Positions 36,020-48,816 are shown, counted from the first letter of the stretch. The stretch: 64,000 nucleotides of DNA from Gnetum montanum (GCA_015680685.1 MNCI01006166.1:263474-327473), one strand, 5' to 3'. Program-made: numbers and translations. Notes: generated by a model not told the origin, from the letters alone.

Positions 36020-36935
36020 CAAGATCTATTAGACATAGCATGCATAGCAAATCCTTCATCAATAAAGTTACCAAGTTTTCTATAGGTCTTTTAAGCTTTT
36101 AGTTGCAATTTGCCATTTGTGATGATAATGCTTTAAAAGAGGACATTGTAGAAATATTTGATGCTCATCTTCAATTACTCCATGATCACTTAAATGACAA
36201 GTTCTCTCTTCCCATAAAGTCTTGATCCATCTATCTATTTTAATTCTAAAATAGTGAGAGCCCAATCTTGCTTGATTAATTTAACATTGTAGATGAAGGG
36301 GTATATGAGAACATAAATAAGTTGCTTTCTTATTGATGTCTCCTCGAATGTTAGTCAAGGAAATTTTTTTTACCTATTGGATTATCTAATATGTGAAAAA
36401 GTGTCTTATCACTAATACTCCTACATAGCTATTTTGTATCACAATGAAGAATCTCCTCTTGAATATCTCATTTTTTGAGCAAGACCATATGAAACCACTC
36501 TTTTTGCTATGTAGCCACTAAGACTTTGAAAATGTAGTCACTATGCAACAAGAGAGACTATAGACATATGAAACAAATTGAAAAAAATCTTCTATATGTA
36601 AAGGTATCATATCTACTTCTAGAGGCAAAAAATCATATTGTGCCTATCTTTTAACTTGAAACTCTTTGAGCAAAAAAATGCTTCTAAACATCTATTTTCT
36701 TGTAATATCTACTAGGAAGCCTAGGGCATCACACAACACACCCATAAAAAAGAGTTGCATAATAGAGAAAAATAATTATCTTCTAATTTTCCATTTGAAA
36801 ATAGCTTTCTTCTTACATTTGGTTTTAAGGTCAAATAAGGCTCTATAGTCACCTACAATCATCTATTTAATGAAAACTTTCCAATTATAATTGTGAGAAA
36901 GATCCAACCTAAGGTAGCTATAATTTGGAGCCATA
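36020..36935 (-). pseudogene. C-terminal region of LINE ORF2 with zinc-binding motif (decayed)
   Basis: Open at 36265-36080: HYFRIKIDRWIKTLWEERTC, HLSDHGVIEDEHQIFLQCPL. This is the Cys/His motif C-x2-C…H-x4-C found after RT in many plant LINEs, with the second Cys changed to Ser. Upstream part (36300-36935) has many stops. Confidence 0.7.
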
Positions 36936-38817
36936 TGAAACACCACCAATTTTGGGTTCCTATAGTTTAATTGCAAATTTGTCTAAGTGTCAAAATCTGG
37001 GTAAAAATTTTCTAAGTCTGGTGTCACGCTATGCATCATAGACAAGATAGCACAGTTGAAGTCTTGATATTTGCAAAATTTTTTTAAGTTTTCCTACTAC
37101 GCTCCTTAGCATAGCTAGCATAGCACATACTTCCATGGCCACTCTACACAAATGTCAAGCCATAAGTGGTTAAGAGTCACTTGGGATGGACCAAACAGTT
37201 TGGAAAATTTTTTATCACCTGGACTGTTAAGCTTGCTACACTCTCCAACTTGCCCAGCTTGACACATGTCCTAGTTGCCAGTTCACCCAAGCACCAGGCT
37301 AGAGGTTGTCAAAAGTGCTCAACATAGAAAAAATAGTTTGACAAATGGGCTTGTCATGCTTTGCTACATTCCATAGCATAGCTAGCTTGACATAGGTTTC
37401 AAGGCCAAATTTTTCTAAGTATTGAATAAAGATCTGTCAAGCTGTCTAGACATGGGAGATGCATTTGGAAATTTTATAACTTTTGAGGTTTCTTGTCCTA
37501 CTACACCCTAAAGTGTGGTTACTGTGCCATGAAGAAACATTGTAAATTTTGGCAAAATCCATCAAAGTACTTGTGTTATGCTCTACCACGCTACGCAGCA
37601 TAGACATCATGACAAGTCAAAATCTACAAAAATTTTCTAAGTGTTCACACTATGCTCTATCATGCTGTGTAGTGTAGATAGTGTGACACATGGAAAATGC
37701 CTTTGAATGCCTTCAAAAACTCCTAGAACATGGCATCGGCCTTCATTTCAACTTCGATGTCCCTTCGATAGCCAAGCTTAGCAGTCTACTTTGCTTTTGC
37801 ACCTCCTATTGACCCCCAAAGTTGTCCCTATGCTTAACCCTACTCAAAAGAGGGGGAAGACGTAGTCCCAGCATGTAGACTCCAAGTTGCATTTTTTTTG
37901 GCATTGTTTGTAGGTACATGGTGGTCCTTTAGACTTTGGCATATACATTCTAGGTGGTGTGGTCATAGTTTGACAGTTTCTGAGTCTCGATTCTTGTCCT
38001 ACAGAGTGTAACACCTTGAGCTTAATACTTAGAGTTTGACATTTTGAGCATAACATGTTAGTATGACTTGTCCACGCTCATGCTATATGGGACCTAGGCC
38101 ATGTGGCATTCATTCTACATCTCATGTCAACTCTAGCCCTATAAATACCCCAATAATTAGCATTCTAAGGGTTGGTCGGCAAAATCATTTTAAGCATCAA
38201 GCATTAGAGCACTCTTAGCATCTTCATCACTCCCATACCTGAGCACCCAAGCTTGACACCTAGTCAAGTACCGTGACACAATCTTCCTTGCACTTGCACA
38301 GTGTGACGACTGTAAACCTAGTAGGTTCAGCCTCCTTCGCAGTTGCTAGCACTATGTCCATGAAATCGCAGAGATTGTGACCACACTGCTATGCTACCGT
38401 TGTGCCTATCTAACACTGTGTACCAGCTTCAAACATTATTCAATTAAAAGTTGTGTGCCTTGATCTTCGAGCGATGCATTTGTCCACCCTCGAACTCTAG
38501 TTTTATATTCTTAACATTTGTTTCAAATTTATCAACATTTACTTTTGTGCTTTCTTCTTCTCTCAATACGCATTTACATATTCACATTACATTACGTTTT
38601 ATTCTTAGTTGTTGTCTAAACCCCCGCATGAGGCTCACTAAAAACTCTTTTTACAAATGGTTATTGTTACACCATGTAAGTCCTTGTCTAATTGACCAAA
38701 CCATTTAGGGCTCCTTGTTTCCATTTCATCTAGCATGACCCTTGCATAGATTTGAGGTTAGGCTGTATGCCTGTGGACCTCTCAGTGTTTCAACCACCAA
38801 CATTTTTGGATGTCCCA
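36936..38817 (+). repeat. 5' LTR of element E
   Basis: 1882 bp, TGAAACACC…GATGTCCCA. It contains several imperfect copies of TTTTCTAAGT…CACGCTATGC(A)GCGTAGA (37010-37690). TATA box at 38140-38147. Same family as the LTR of G. Confidence 0.9.
38140..38147 (+). promoter_or_regulatory. TATA box of the element E 5' LTR
   Basis: TATAAATA in AGCCCTATAAATACCCC, conserved at 55258-55265 in the 3' LTR. Confidence 0.7.
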
Positions 38818-38823
38818 GTTTTT

Positions 38824-38841
38824 TGATGCTAGAAGGAGGGC
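38824..38841 (+). promoter_or_regulatory. Primer binding site of element E
   Basis: TGATGCTAGAAGGAGGGC, six bases after the LTR, one base different from the site in G. Confidence 0.7.
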
Positions 38842-39280
38842 CTCTCGTTCCTTCTATGTGCCATGAGTAGTCCCACATGCTTTCTGTACCCCATCACTAG
38901 TGCTCGCGGACATCCCTGTGGACCTACCACAGTAGTAGCTAGATCATAGGCTAGTGTAGGAGTTGTCCACGTTGTGGTTGGTGCAGATTGGTCCTAGTGG
39001 ACGGTTCCCCTGGAACCCCATAGGATAGAAAGCCCAAACTATCCACTGCATCAAGCTCTAAGTGTGTTGTAGAGTGAGATACCCTGTGAGCAAAACAGTC
39101 CCTTAGAGCATGACAAGCATAACAACAAAGATACTATTTTTTCAGTGTTTCAAAACTTAGCTACTTTTGGCCTATTTTCTTTACAGTTTTCACACTTAGC
39201 CATTTTATCTTAAAATTTTCTGTACTTAAACATTTTTGGCAAGCATCTCTTTTTCTAAAGTCTTTTCTTATAGAACAAAA
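38842..39280 (+). other. Leader of element E
   Basis: No ORF or clear repeat. It ends in TTTTCTTATAG before the gag ATG. Confidence 0.45.
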
Positions 39281-42230
39281 ATGAACTCCATTAACACCTT
39301 AGTTGTTGCCTTAAACTTGGAGTTAGTCCACCCCATGCAACATGTGGTAGACATCAAGCAACCACTTAGCCTGGTGTAGCCACAACGATAGTCTCTTAGA
39401 CTATGACACCAATCACTTGAACACACGACACTTGATGATGAATGATATAACTTGTTATGTGCAAAGATTTAGGCGGGCCTACCATTGGACTTCCAGGAAA
39501 TGAAAAAAAAGCATAGTTTTGAAATTATTCACTGAAATAGAAGGGAGTTCCTTCCTACCCCTAGCATGATCATACTGCTCACTGAATCTTTCAAATGGAT
39601 TTTGGACCAACACATTAGAATGAGTGGGCTAAAAGAGTAGGATTTGACATCTAACTATGATGAACCCCTATAAGATGGGCAGGAGGAGTTCGAGTCCCAT
39701 TCTGATGATGGCATCCTGCTCTACTTCTCAACCTTGCAATCTGCCTCTGTATTCCTATCACACCAATCAAAGTCTTCTACCTTCTTTGAGGTAGCTGTGA
39801 CGCTTCTACAGCCTAAAACTTTGTCGGTGGTAACTAGCCACCTGTCCTGTCTACGCAACAGAACGCAAGACCTTTTGCCTCTTTTCCCATTATCATTTCT
39901 TCATAGTTTTTTTAGCCTTTGTAGCCAGTGTTTGTGATGCCAACAATGCCATACGTGCACATCATGCCCATATCGCAGGCACACACAAGTTACTTTTTCA
40001 TCATTTCAGCCATGTTAGTTTCACTACCTACAACAGCTCCAACCTCAATTGTGTGGTGGGTAGCAACATCTTTACCTATTGTTCAATTGTCCCAGATGTT
40101 GCAGTACATGTAGCAGCAAATGTACCAAGCATCACATATGGCACAACCTACTACAAGGCTGTGGGTTGCTCTGACGACACCACCAATGGCATAATCAATG
40201 CAATCCTTTGCAACATCCTTGAGTCTAGACCAAGCGTTTCAACTTATCCAAACTCTCACTAAGGAGGTCAGGCAGCTTAAAGTAGCCAACTCAAAGATAC
40301 TCCATGCAATAGACTTCTATTAGGATGATCCCATTAGCCCTGCCATTTCTTTGCTCACATTGCTTCCTAGGGTCCAACTTCCTCAATTCATGAAATACAA
40401 TGGTGAGGGTGATCCAAATGCCCAATTAGTTACTTTTTGTTCTAAGTCCTTATTACTGCAAGTGTGGCCACATGTGGTTATCCATGTCTTTGCCATGTCT
40501 TTGACTAGCAAAGCTTTAAATTGGTATCACATGCTTCTTCGAGCATCCATTTCAACTCTGGAGGAGTTGCTAAGCTAGTTCCTAATCCACTTCAAGTATA
40601 AATTGAAGTCAAAAGCCATGCTAGACTAGCTCATGAATGTTAAGCAAGAAGCGCTAGAGCCAATGAAAAAATTCATACAATGTTGGAGTGCTTCTCTAAA
40701 TGAGATTTGTGAGCCAATTACTAAAACCCAGTTGTTGGCCATTTTTAAAGGAACAGTAAATGATTTCATTAAATAAAAGCTATATTATTTAGTCCCATGT
40801 TCCCTTAGCCAAGAATTTGCCCAAACAAAGAGCATACAGGACGTGACAAAGGCCACCAAGGACGTAGCTTACATAGCCTACAAGAATGTGCAGGCAAAAA
40901 GAGACAAAGAAAAGGGGAAAGCCATGACAACCACTGTAGCTGTGGTTAATGAAGCCAAGCCCAACAACAACAAGCAGGCAGTTAAGGCACTTAAGGCCCT
41001 AGCCAATAGCAACAAAACATCAAGTTTTGGCAATGCGAGAACCAACCAACCTGCATCATCAATGGCCATGGGGCAAGCTCCCCCAAGGCAAAACTTTGAG
41101 CGTAAGGATTGCTCAGAATACACCCCTTTGCCAATCAAGCCATCAGAACTTTTGGATTAACTACTTAGTGTTGGGCACATTCAACACAAGAAAATGTCAA
41201 AGGATACTTGCAAATGCCATGAGAGGTACTACAAGGTCCTTAGAGACCCCTTTTTGGCTATGCTCAATGAGCCTTTGGTACCCAAAAATTTTAGAATGGA
41301 CTGGTTTTGCAACTACAATCAGGTGCATAGCCATGACATGGATTACTGCCTAGCATTGAAGGATGACATCCAATGCATCGATCAAGGCAAGCTAGTCCTT
41401 GATGAAAGTAATCTTGTCTGGTCGAAAAAATATTCCATGAGCATCTATAAGAACCCATTAAATGCTAGTGGTGCAAGATATATCTTTAATGCTATCAGCA
41501 TTGATGATGACACAAAGCCAACACATGAACTATTTATGGTTTGTGTGTCCTTTGGTGATGTTGAAGCCTCAACGTCAACTAGGCCACATGCTTCTTTCAT
41601 CTTTAAGACACCACCTTAGGTGCTCATGACACCCTTCATGGTTAGGGCCCTGTAGCACATTATGGCAATGACCCTGATACCTTTTGTCATAAGGGTGCCA
41701 AAATGTGCGAACCCTCCATCTGCCTAGGGTATTGTGGTGGGGACTACCTCGCAACTTGCTCACTTAAAGAGACATGACAAGAATCTGTCGATAAGATGGC
41801 TAGGGAATGCATTGAACTAGGTCCCCCTAAGCCTACCCCCTTATTAGCAGTTCCCATGGTCCCGTCATCTAATGCCACCAACATAGACATGCACATTCAA
41901 CAAGCAACCACTGAGGCTCAAAGGCTCATTGCCCAACCAAAAGCCAAGTCTCCTCCTCCTTAGGAAATCCATCTCTTAGGGTGCATGGAGAAGATAAAGA
42001 CCACCAAACAACCAAATGGTGGAAAAGATTTTCTAGATGCACTTGTACAGGTTAAGTAGGCTCTAAAACAAAAGAATACAACTTTGAGCCTATACGATCT
42101 AATTATGACCTTCCCCGCACATCGTGAAACATTAGTTCGTATGTTGGCATCCATTCTTGTTAAGGAAGACATGCTAGCAGAGGAAAATTCTAGCTATAAT
42201 GCTCTTGCCTACAACCGAAGAACCAAGGTC
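39281..42230 (+). pseudogene. gag: gag of element E (decayed)
   Basis: ATG 39281 gives MNSINTLVVALNLELVHPMQ, matching the gag start of G, then DEQYNLLCAKI-like and acidic GQEEFESHSDDG segments. After a frameshift the core is in one frame from about 39930 to 41619: LPRVQLPQFMKYNGEGDPNA, FAMSLTSKALNWYHML, MKKFIQCWSASLNEI. A zinc-knuckle-like WFCNYNQVHSHDMDYCLALK follows at about 41305, comparable to the C-x2-H…H-x4-C motif of plant Tat gag. The part 41620-42230 reads in another frame (PPKPTPLLAVPMVPSSNATN, TFPAHRETLVRMLASI). Gag forms the particle. Confidence 0.8.
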
Positions 42231-42239
42231 AATACTTGT

Positions 42240-42939
42240 GACCTTTTGTGATGAAGTAATCAAAGCTGACCTTGAGAAGAGTCAAGTCACTACTACACCC
42301 ATGTTCATAATAATTCACGTGGGTTAGTACAAGATTTGTAGGGTGTATGTTGATGATGGGGTAGTAACCAACATTATTCCATTCCTTGTTGCTGATAATC
42401 TTGGCCTGGTGGATCAAATCAGGTCAACAAAAATGGGCTATTTAAAGTCCTTCAATGGAGCATGCATGGTTGTCAAAGAAATAATCACAATTGATTTCGT
42501 GGTAGGGGAGAAATTCCCCACTAATGTAGAGTTCATCGTGGTTGAAGAGATGTCAAGATTCAACCAAATCTTAGGGAGATCTTGGTTAGCCCAACTAAGG
42601 GCTATCTCTTCACTAATCCACCAAGAGAATCACTTACCTTATGAGGGTGAAGAAGTGGTGATCTTTGGTGACAACATAGCCCCTCAAACCATCAACAATG
42701 TAGACACTGAGCAAGGGTTGGAGGTAGAGATCTTTGAAGAGACACCACCTGTTTGTAATGAAAGTCAATGTTGTTCAGCTGATGAACCAAGAAAAATGAG
42801 AAATTTCCATGAGGAAGCTCTATGGGCTGAATTGCCCTTTTCTATGGAAGATGATGGCCTAGGGGAGTACCACCTGGTGCCTTTTAGGCCTTATGCACCA
42901 CTTGACCCACATTGGGTTAGAAAACATCTACGTGATTAG
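42240..42939 (+). pseudogene. pol: aspartic protease of element E
   Basis: Open from 42343 to 42939, in the same frame as the gag core. The catalytic motif is VYVDDGVVTNIIP, where relatives have V-(D)-(S/T/N)-G-(S/A). It is followed by LKSFNGACMVVKEIITIDFV and FNQILGRSWLAQLRAI (the ILGR motif). It ends in an acidic tail and a stop at 42937-42939. It would cut Gag-Pol. The Asp-Asp-Gly triplet is unusual, so activity is doubtful. Confidence 0.75.
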
Positions 42940-43362
42940 GGCATGTCCCTAACTTGCTTGCCCATCTAACTTGTCTTTAGCCTCTTTGGCCTATATAGTT
43001 TCAGTTTGTGTTATGTTTACTTCTTGCATTATTTATGCTTTCATTTAGTCACAAAAAAAAAGTATGGTCCAAAATGGCCTTAAACTAGTGATGGCCTGAA
43101 ATGGCCTTAAACTAGTGATAGCCCAAAATGACCTTAAACTAGTAATGTGATCCATAAAGGGCCTAATTATCAATAAAAACCCAAAATATATCAACTAAAT
43201 TACAAGCTAAAATGATAACATGAGAGATAAATAAATATTGTGTCTTTTATTAAATCATAAACAAAATACATAGTCTAGGATTACATTCACATCAAAAGAT
43301 ATAAAATTGTCCAATAACAAGGACATATTTCAAATGTTTTAAATTATATTAATGATGGGAAG
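42940..43362 (+). other. Start of the block between protease and RT, with short repeat
   Basis: 43070-43140 holds three imperfect copies (about 29 bp) of the unit TGGCC(C/T)…ATGGCCTTAAACTAGTGAT. The same core CCTTAAACT occurs at 48618-48630 and eight times at 52334-52580. The remainder is AT-rich, without a motif. Confidence 0.55.
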
Positions 43363-46300
43363 CTAAAGCTCTTCCCCTCCATCTTTATTTGTTACTCTGC
43401 TAGGTCCTATGCCTTCATCGGGATCCTATGAAAAACAAAAATGAAATGATAAACTAATCAATAAAGAGGATAACATGTGTAATTATTATGAAATAGATAG
43501 CAATAAAGTAAATTTAACCAACCTAAGATGGGTCCGTGTCCATGTATGGGGGCATCCTGTTGAAACTAGCCTTTAGGCATCGAAGGATCTCCTCCTTTGA
43601 CATATGTGTCCAATCCTCCTCTCCCAAATCAACAGTTGCGAGGGTCTTCTCTTTCTCCATGGTTGTCCTTATGGGCAGCCCTGGAAAAAATGTGGCAGAT
43701 GTAACCTCTTTGGAAGGAATGGAAATCTCCCTCTTCGAGGACTCACTAACCACTAGGTGTTTCACAAATATGTTGTAAGCCTATGTTACACCAATGGCAT
43801 TAAGAAATATGTCGCTACATCGATGCTCCACAAACTCATCCCTGTACTTCTTACGATAGGTTGCACGTTCCATCTTGTAATGATACTTGTGGTTCTTCTA
43901 AGTCTATCCCCACTCACATACTTTGGTGTTTTAGTCCTTCCAGTCTTGGTTCTTCCAAGCCAAAAGGTCCATCTACAAGCACTGCTTGATAACCTCATGA
44001 GTAGCCTCATTCTTACCCTTGACGACCAACCAATACTTGGTGTAGTCAATCATAGTTGTATGCTAGATGTCGTCTAATTTATTGTAGGCTGCCAAGAAGT
44101 TGTACTGCAACTGCAAATCTTTCAGTTGGGCTATCTGGTTCATCTTTTCCAAAGCTCTTGTACTTGTTTCCAGAGCTCCTTATTCATGTGCCTATGGTCC
44201 CATGATGATCATGCCGAGTACAATGCACACTTTCTTGCCTCATCATATATATGATGAGGCACCTATTCCACCTTAGGAGGGAACTCAAGTACAACATCAA
44301 CTTGGATGGCCCTTCATGGGTCCCACTTGAGTTGTGAGCTTGTTATACCAAAAAAGGAAACATTAGTTGTAAGATAAAGAAAAAAAAAGAAAAAAAAAAG
44401 AAAAAAAGAAGAAGCAAACAACACAAACATACCTATCTCAAGATCTATCTATTTTAGGTAGTTGATCATGTCATCCACTATGCCTTGCATGAAGGCAAAC
44501 TTGTTTGGAGTTTCCGCCCACAATTGTAAATGGAAAGTGGATGTAGATTTGGGATGCTTAGCAGAAGCATCACCTACTGTAAGACAAAGCATGTTAGGAT
44601 CATAAAAAAAACATAAAAATATAAAAATGATGTAAAAAAAAGAAAAAAAAGAAGAGAGAGAAGAGGAAGAGGAAGAGCATAATAAAAATGATGGTGCAAA
44701 GCTCCTACCTAGAAAAAATTTAGGGGTGAGAGTAGGAGGGTTGCCCATTTTCATGCCTTCAAACAAGTGATCAAACTCACCGTCCTCAAATTGTAGCCCC
44801 TCCTCTTCAAGTTGCCTCAAAACTTCGATGGTGTCTTCATCTGCAAAGTGTCGCTTGGGTTGAGGGACATCCTCCTCTAAGGGATCCTCTTCTACGGCAG
44901 GGGCCTCCTTGCCTATGTTGCACAAACCTAAGTTAGAGAATTTAATGAATATATATATAATTGAAAAAAAGGAAATATGCTAAATAATGTATACTTGTTG
45001 GCAAACTCTAATCATGCGTTGTTAAGTCTGAAGCGTAGCTTCTTGCCCCTTTTCTCAATTTCATGCATGGGATCCTCCACAGGACGAGGCTTCTTGATAT
45101 GCATCTTTGATCTCACCATTTTAGCAATGAGTTGTGCCCCCCTCATTGTGTTGCCTATGTTGGTGGGAGGAGCCTCTCCAGCATTGTCACGCACACAGTA
45201 GGATGGCCCTACCTAGCCCTTGGTGGTTACTAAAAAGGACTCACCAATAGCCTCTGGGGGATCCTGTGACTATGTCATATAGAATAAATGACAAATTCAT
45301 GGCTTGGATAGCTGGGTGTGATCTTGCATCATCTATAGCCCATTCTCACAGACTATCAGGAATTCTACAAACCTTCGTAGGCACACTACGAAGAAGGAAA
45401 AATGTACATGAGAACGTGCCTCGAGGTTGCCTCGAAGTTTGAAAATTTTAGCTCATAGGCCATCGAAAAGGTATTTGACCCAGTTTTATTATATACCTTC
45501 CTCTATTACATATCTCATTACCCAAGCTTGCTCTACCCCAAGGACCTTTCCTTGGGAAAGCAACTTAGGAAATGCACAAGCCTGGAAGACGGGATAGAGG
45601 TGTTAGGCCACCAACAATTTACCTACTTCATGGGTATACTCTTGTGATCTTTCTTAGTGCCTAGCCACTCTTGAATGTCTCCTCTATGGTTTAGCTCTTT
45701 TTTAGTTTTTTCACCTATTAGCAGACCTTTAGAGGGGATGCCAAAGAGATCAGAAAAGAGGTTGTCTATGATCTCAAAGACCACTCACACATTGTGAACT
45801 CGCGTGTGGAAATAGTTAGCACTCTTAATGAAAGAGTCAATGAGGGCAATCATCTCTGTTATTAAGATGCTCAGGTTCATGGCTAAGAATAGGTCCAGGA
45901 GCCTAGCCTGTTAAAGATTTTGGGTTATCCTTGTTGGGGCCTCGTGGCACAACCAGCATGGCAAACCGTCAACCTTGCCATACTTGAAAAGAAGATTGAC
46001 TTCAATGCATTTTGAGACAATCACTATGACCTCCTTGAACTTGGCTACAGCTACAATAAACAAAAGTAGAATTAGTAATGTGATGAAAATGTAAAAATCA
46101 AAAGTGCATGAAAATAAATGGGTGATACAACTTATGTGGCACAAATGATGTGGGGAATGGTAGTACTGGGACTAAAACCTCTTATATACTGGGTATTTGA
46201 GATGTACACTTAATGTCCAATTAGCTAAGGTCCCAGCACTTCCCATAAGATTTGAAGTATTTAGTAGGGTAATTTGTCATATTTTCCCCAATTTTTCTTA

Positions 46301-46960
46301 TAATGCCAGCATGCATGCTTTCAGCGGATGAGAACTCTTGTAGGGTTGTTTGGACCAAGGCTAATATTCCTTTCTATCGTGAAGGCTGTTTTCATTAATA
46401 GAAAATTTGGCAATAGGAAAAAAGGGTAGTAAAAATCCTAATTCATGAGATAATAGGTAAAAAAACAAAAAAAATGATAAAAAAATGAGAAAAATCATAA
46501 TAGGGCTCACCCTTTAGCACAATATACCATCCCAGGTAAGTTTTGGAAGGCCATGTGCACATGACGGACAAGGAATACAATGTTGTACTTATGGTAGTAT
46601 TGGAACTCGAGCATTGCCTAGATCCAAGACAACAGCCTAAGGCCTCTTAGGTACTAGCTCAAGCTCCCTTGCCCTTTGCCTTCAATAGGTTCATTTAACA
46701 TGAATTTCAAGATGCCTCAATTTGTCCTAGGCAATAATGTCTTGAATAGAACACCTGCTTCTTTAATAGATAAGTGTGACCATATGATCACACTAAAGTG
46801 GTGAAGTAGCAATTCTAAGAATTCCTGTGCATCCTCTCAAAGCCAGATCACCTAGTATCCTATGCATGCATGTGGTGCAGGAACATTTGGCATGGGATCA
46901 CTCCTACAACACGGGATCCCTATGAGTTCAACCATGATGAGGGCAAGCTTTAGCAGGACC
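43363..46960 (-). pseudogene. Multi-exon gene of unknown function, antisense inside element E
   Basis: Reading on the minus strand, exons are 46960-46511, 46385-46132, 46044 to about 45290, about 45278-44995, 44927-44709, 44576-44433, 44338-43523 and 43425-43363 (stop TAG). Introns are 67-132 nt, start GT and end AG, and most have T-rich tracts. Two junctions keep the frame exactly: 44709/44576 (…KFFL joined to VGDAS) and 43523/43425. Stretches include LREDAQEFLELLLHHFSVII and FQYYHKYNIVFLVRHVHMAF (first exon), the acidic VEEDPLEEDVPQPKR, and MERATYRKKYRDEFVEH. In-frame TAG codons stand mostly where CAG is expected; some exons have frameshifts. The first exon weakly recalls FCP1-type phosphatases (…EFL…V.+WS), but the DxD motif is not visible. 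I do not assign a function. Confidence 0.6.
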
Positions 46961-47071
46961 CTGCAATGCCACAATAACAAAAGTGTTAGTATTGGAAAAG
47001 GCTAGCAAAAAAAAAAAAAAAACAAAAGTAACAGGTGAATGATGCATGAAAAAAAACTAACATTTACAGGT

Positions 47072-47510
47072 TTTCTGTTGGTCATGCTCTCCATAGAAAG
47101 TAACACTTTCCAAGCAAAATTTTTCTAAGTGTTTATCACACTCCCAAGGAGTGTGACGACTATGGAACAATTGGAAAAAATTTGAAAAATTTTTCAAAGT
47201 GTTGGTCATGTTGCTAGGGAACATGAAAACTACAGAGTTATTGGTAAAAAGGTTACACAAAATTTTTTCAAATGTTGGTCAAGCTCACAGGAAGCGTGAT
47301 AACTGTAAAATAACTAGTAAAAAAATTTTGAAATTTTTTTTTCTAGTGCTGGTCACATTGCCAGAAAGTGTAACAATTGCACAGTTGTTGGAAAAAATTT
47401 GAAAAAATTTTCTAAGTGTTGGTCACGCTCCCAAGGAGACTGACAACTGCAGCATGTGCAAAATTTTCCAAACACTGAATTTGGTAATGCCAAAATTTTT
47501 CTAACTTTTT
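47072..47510. repeat. Minisatellite, 70-74 bp units
   Basis: Five imperfect units start near 47124, 47194, 47268, 47342 and 47411, with a partial one before. Core: TTCTAAGTGTTGGTCACGCT followed by a TTGGAAAAAATTTGAAAAA tail. A similar TTTTCTAAGT…CACGCT motif is repeated in the LTRs of E. The array lies just upstream of the antisense exons. Confidence 0.75.
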
Positions 47511-47559
47511 ATCATGTTCTCAGGGATGCCTAGAGCTTGACAACCATAACCCTTGACCA

Positions 47560-47870
47560 CCTCAACTGAGTCTTGTCCCATGACATGGGATATTAGGAAA
47601 AGAAAACCTTGTCTTACGCTGTGGTGCGAGATGCTCGAGGAACCTCTGTCTTGTCCCACGACGTAGGACACATAAAAAACCTTGTCTCGTCCTACGGCGT
47701 CAGACATGCAAGAAGTCCTTGTTACATGACAAGGGATGCAAGACATCCAAAACCCTCATAATGTGCTACAGTAATAGTAAATGTGAAAACTTTGGCCCAT
47801 CCCATGGTGCTAAATGCTCAGAAACCCTTGCCAAAAACCTTGTCTAATGTCACGGAGCAGGATGCCCTTA
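47560..47870. repeat. Imperfect 35-40 bp repeats
   Basis: About six units with the core CCTTGTCTCGTCCCACGACG followed by (T/G)GGACA. Motifs are shared with 48380-48470 (GTCCCACACGTAAC). No coding sense is seen. Confidence 0.6.
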
Positions 47871-48337
47871 AATCCTTAATACTAGAAAAAAAAAAGAAAG
47901 CAAGATCCATGTTACGCACTCCCTCCCTAGCCATGACACAGTGGTCATGGTGGTGGTGACATTGGTGATGGTCCCTACCCATTACAAGCCTACTTCCAAA
48001 CCCCAAAAACCAAAGCCCAAATGCATAGGATGTAGGAAAGAACCAAAAATCATGAGTGTAGCTTGACGGCCTACCTGGAAGATGGTATCTCTTGACATTC
48101 CTCAAATGCATGCCTTGGGAAGACACCATAGGGTGCATTCACCTTTGTTAACGTTGGCAAGGCCAAGGTGTCTATGCTCGCTCCTATGTGTCATCTTCTC
48201 GTTGTCACACTTTAGCTCTCCTGTTGTCATGCTTTGGCTTTCCTCTATGGCTACTATGGTCTGTCTTGGCCATGATACACTTGGATGATTGTTAGCTCTA
48301 ATGGTTAAAATGACAAGTTTACCATGGGTAAAACCTC

Positions 48338-48345
48338 TATTTATA
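48338..48345 (-). promoter_or_regulatory. TATA box upstream of the antisense gene
   Basis: TATAAATA on the minus strand in GGGTATAAATAGAGG. Transcription from here would run leftward through the repeat arrays into the antisense exons at 46960 and below. It could instead be the remains of an LTR promoter. Confidence 0.45.
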
Positions 48346-48470
48346 CCCTTCAAGGTCAAATGACATGTCACCCTCCCAGGATGTCATGTGCCCCATAAGT
48401 AACGTGGGACACTCCATGTCCCACACGTAACACAGAATGTCCCATGTCCTACGCAGCGTAACACCCAGAG

Positions 48471-48816
48471 TTAGAAAAATTTTCCAACTTTTTTAGCTTC
48501 TTACACTTAGAAATTTTTTTGTATTTTCTACTTACCTAATAAATGTTTAGCTTGGTCCCATGTTCAAACCTTTCAAGCTTTGCTTAGACTTACATCCCAC
48601 GCATAGTCTATGGTCTACTATGACCTTAAACTAACAATTTTGTGACTAATTGGGGCTGCAGGAAAGAACAAAAAAAATATAATATATATAAGTAAATCAC
48701 TTTAGATACTACATGTTAATTTTTATAGCATTTTCTTCCTTATTCTATGCATTTTTCTCTATTAAAATAGGTGCCACTTGATATTTTTTTGGTTACTTTG
48801 TAGGATCTCTTGAAAT
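48471..48816 (+). other. End of the block before RT of element E
   Basis: Contains ACCTTAAACT at 48620 and, just before the RT frame, a T-rich tract ending TTACTTTGTAG at about 48793-48803, which looks like a 3' splice site on the + strand. Confidence 0.45.

Noticed and set aside
43523-44049. 43786-44049 open frame (Arg/Ser-rich) as a protein of its own
   Set aside because: It overlaps the exon reading 44338-43523 in another frame; that exon has the better protein sequence and splice signals.
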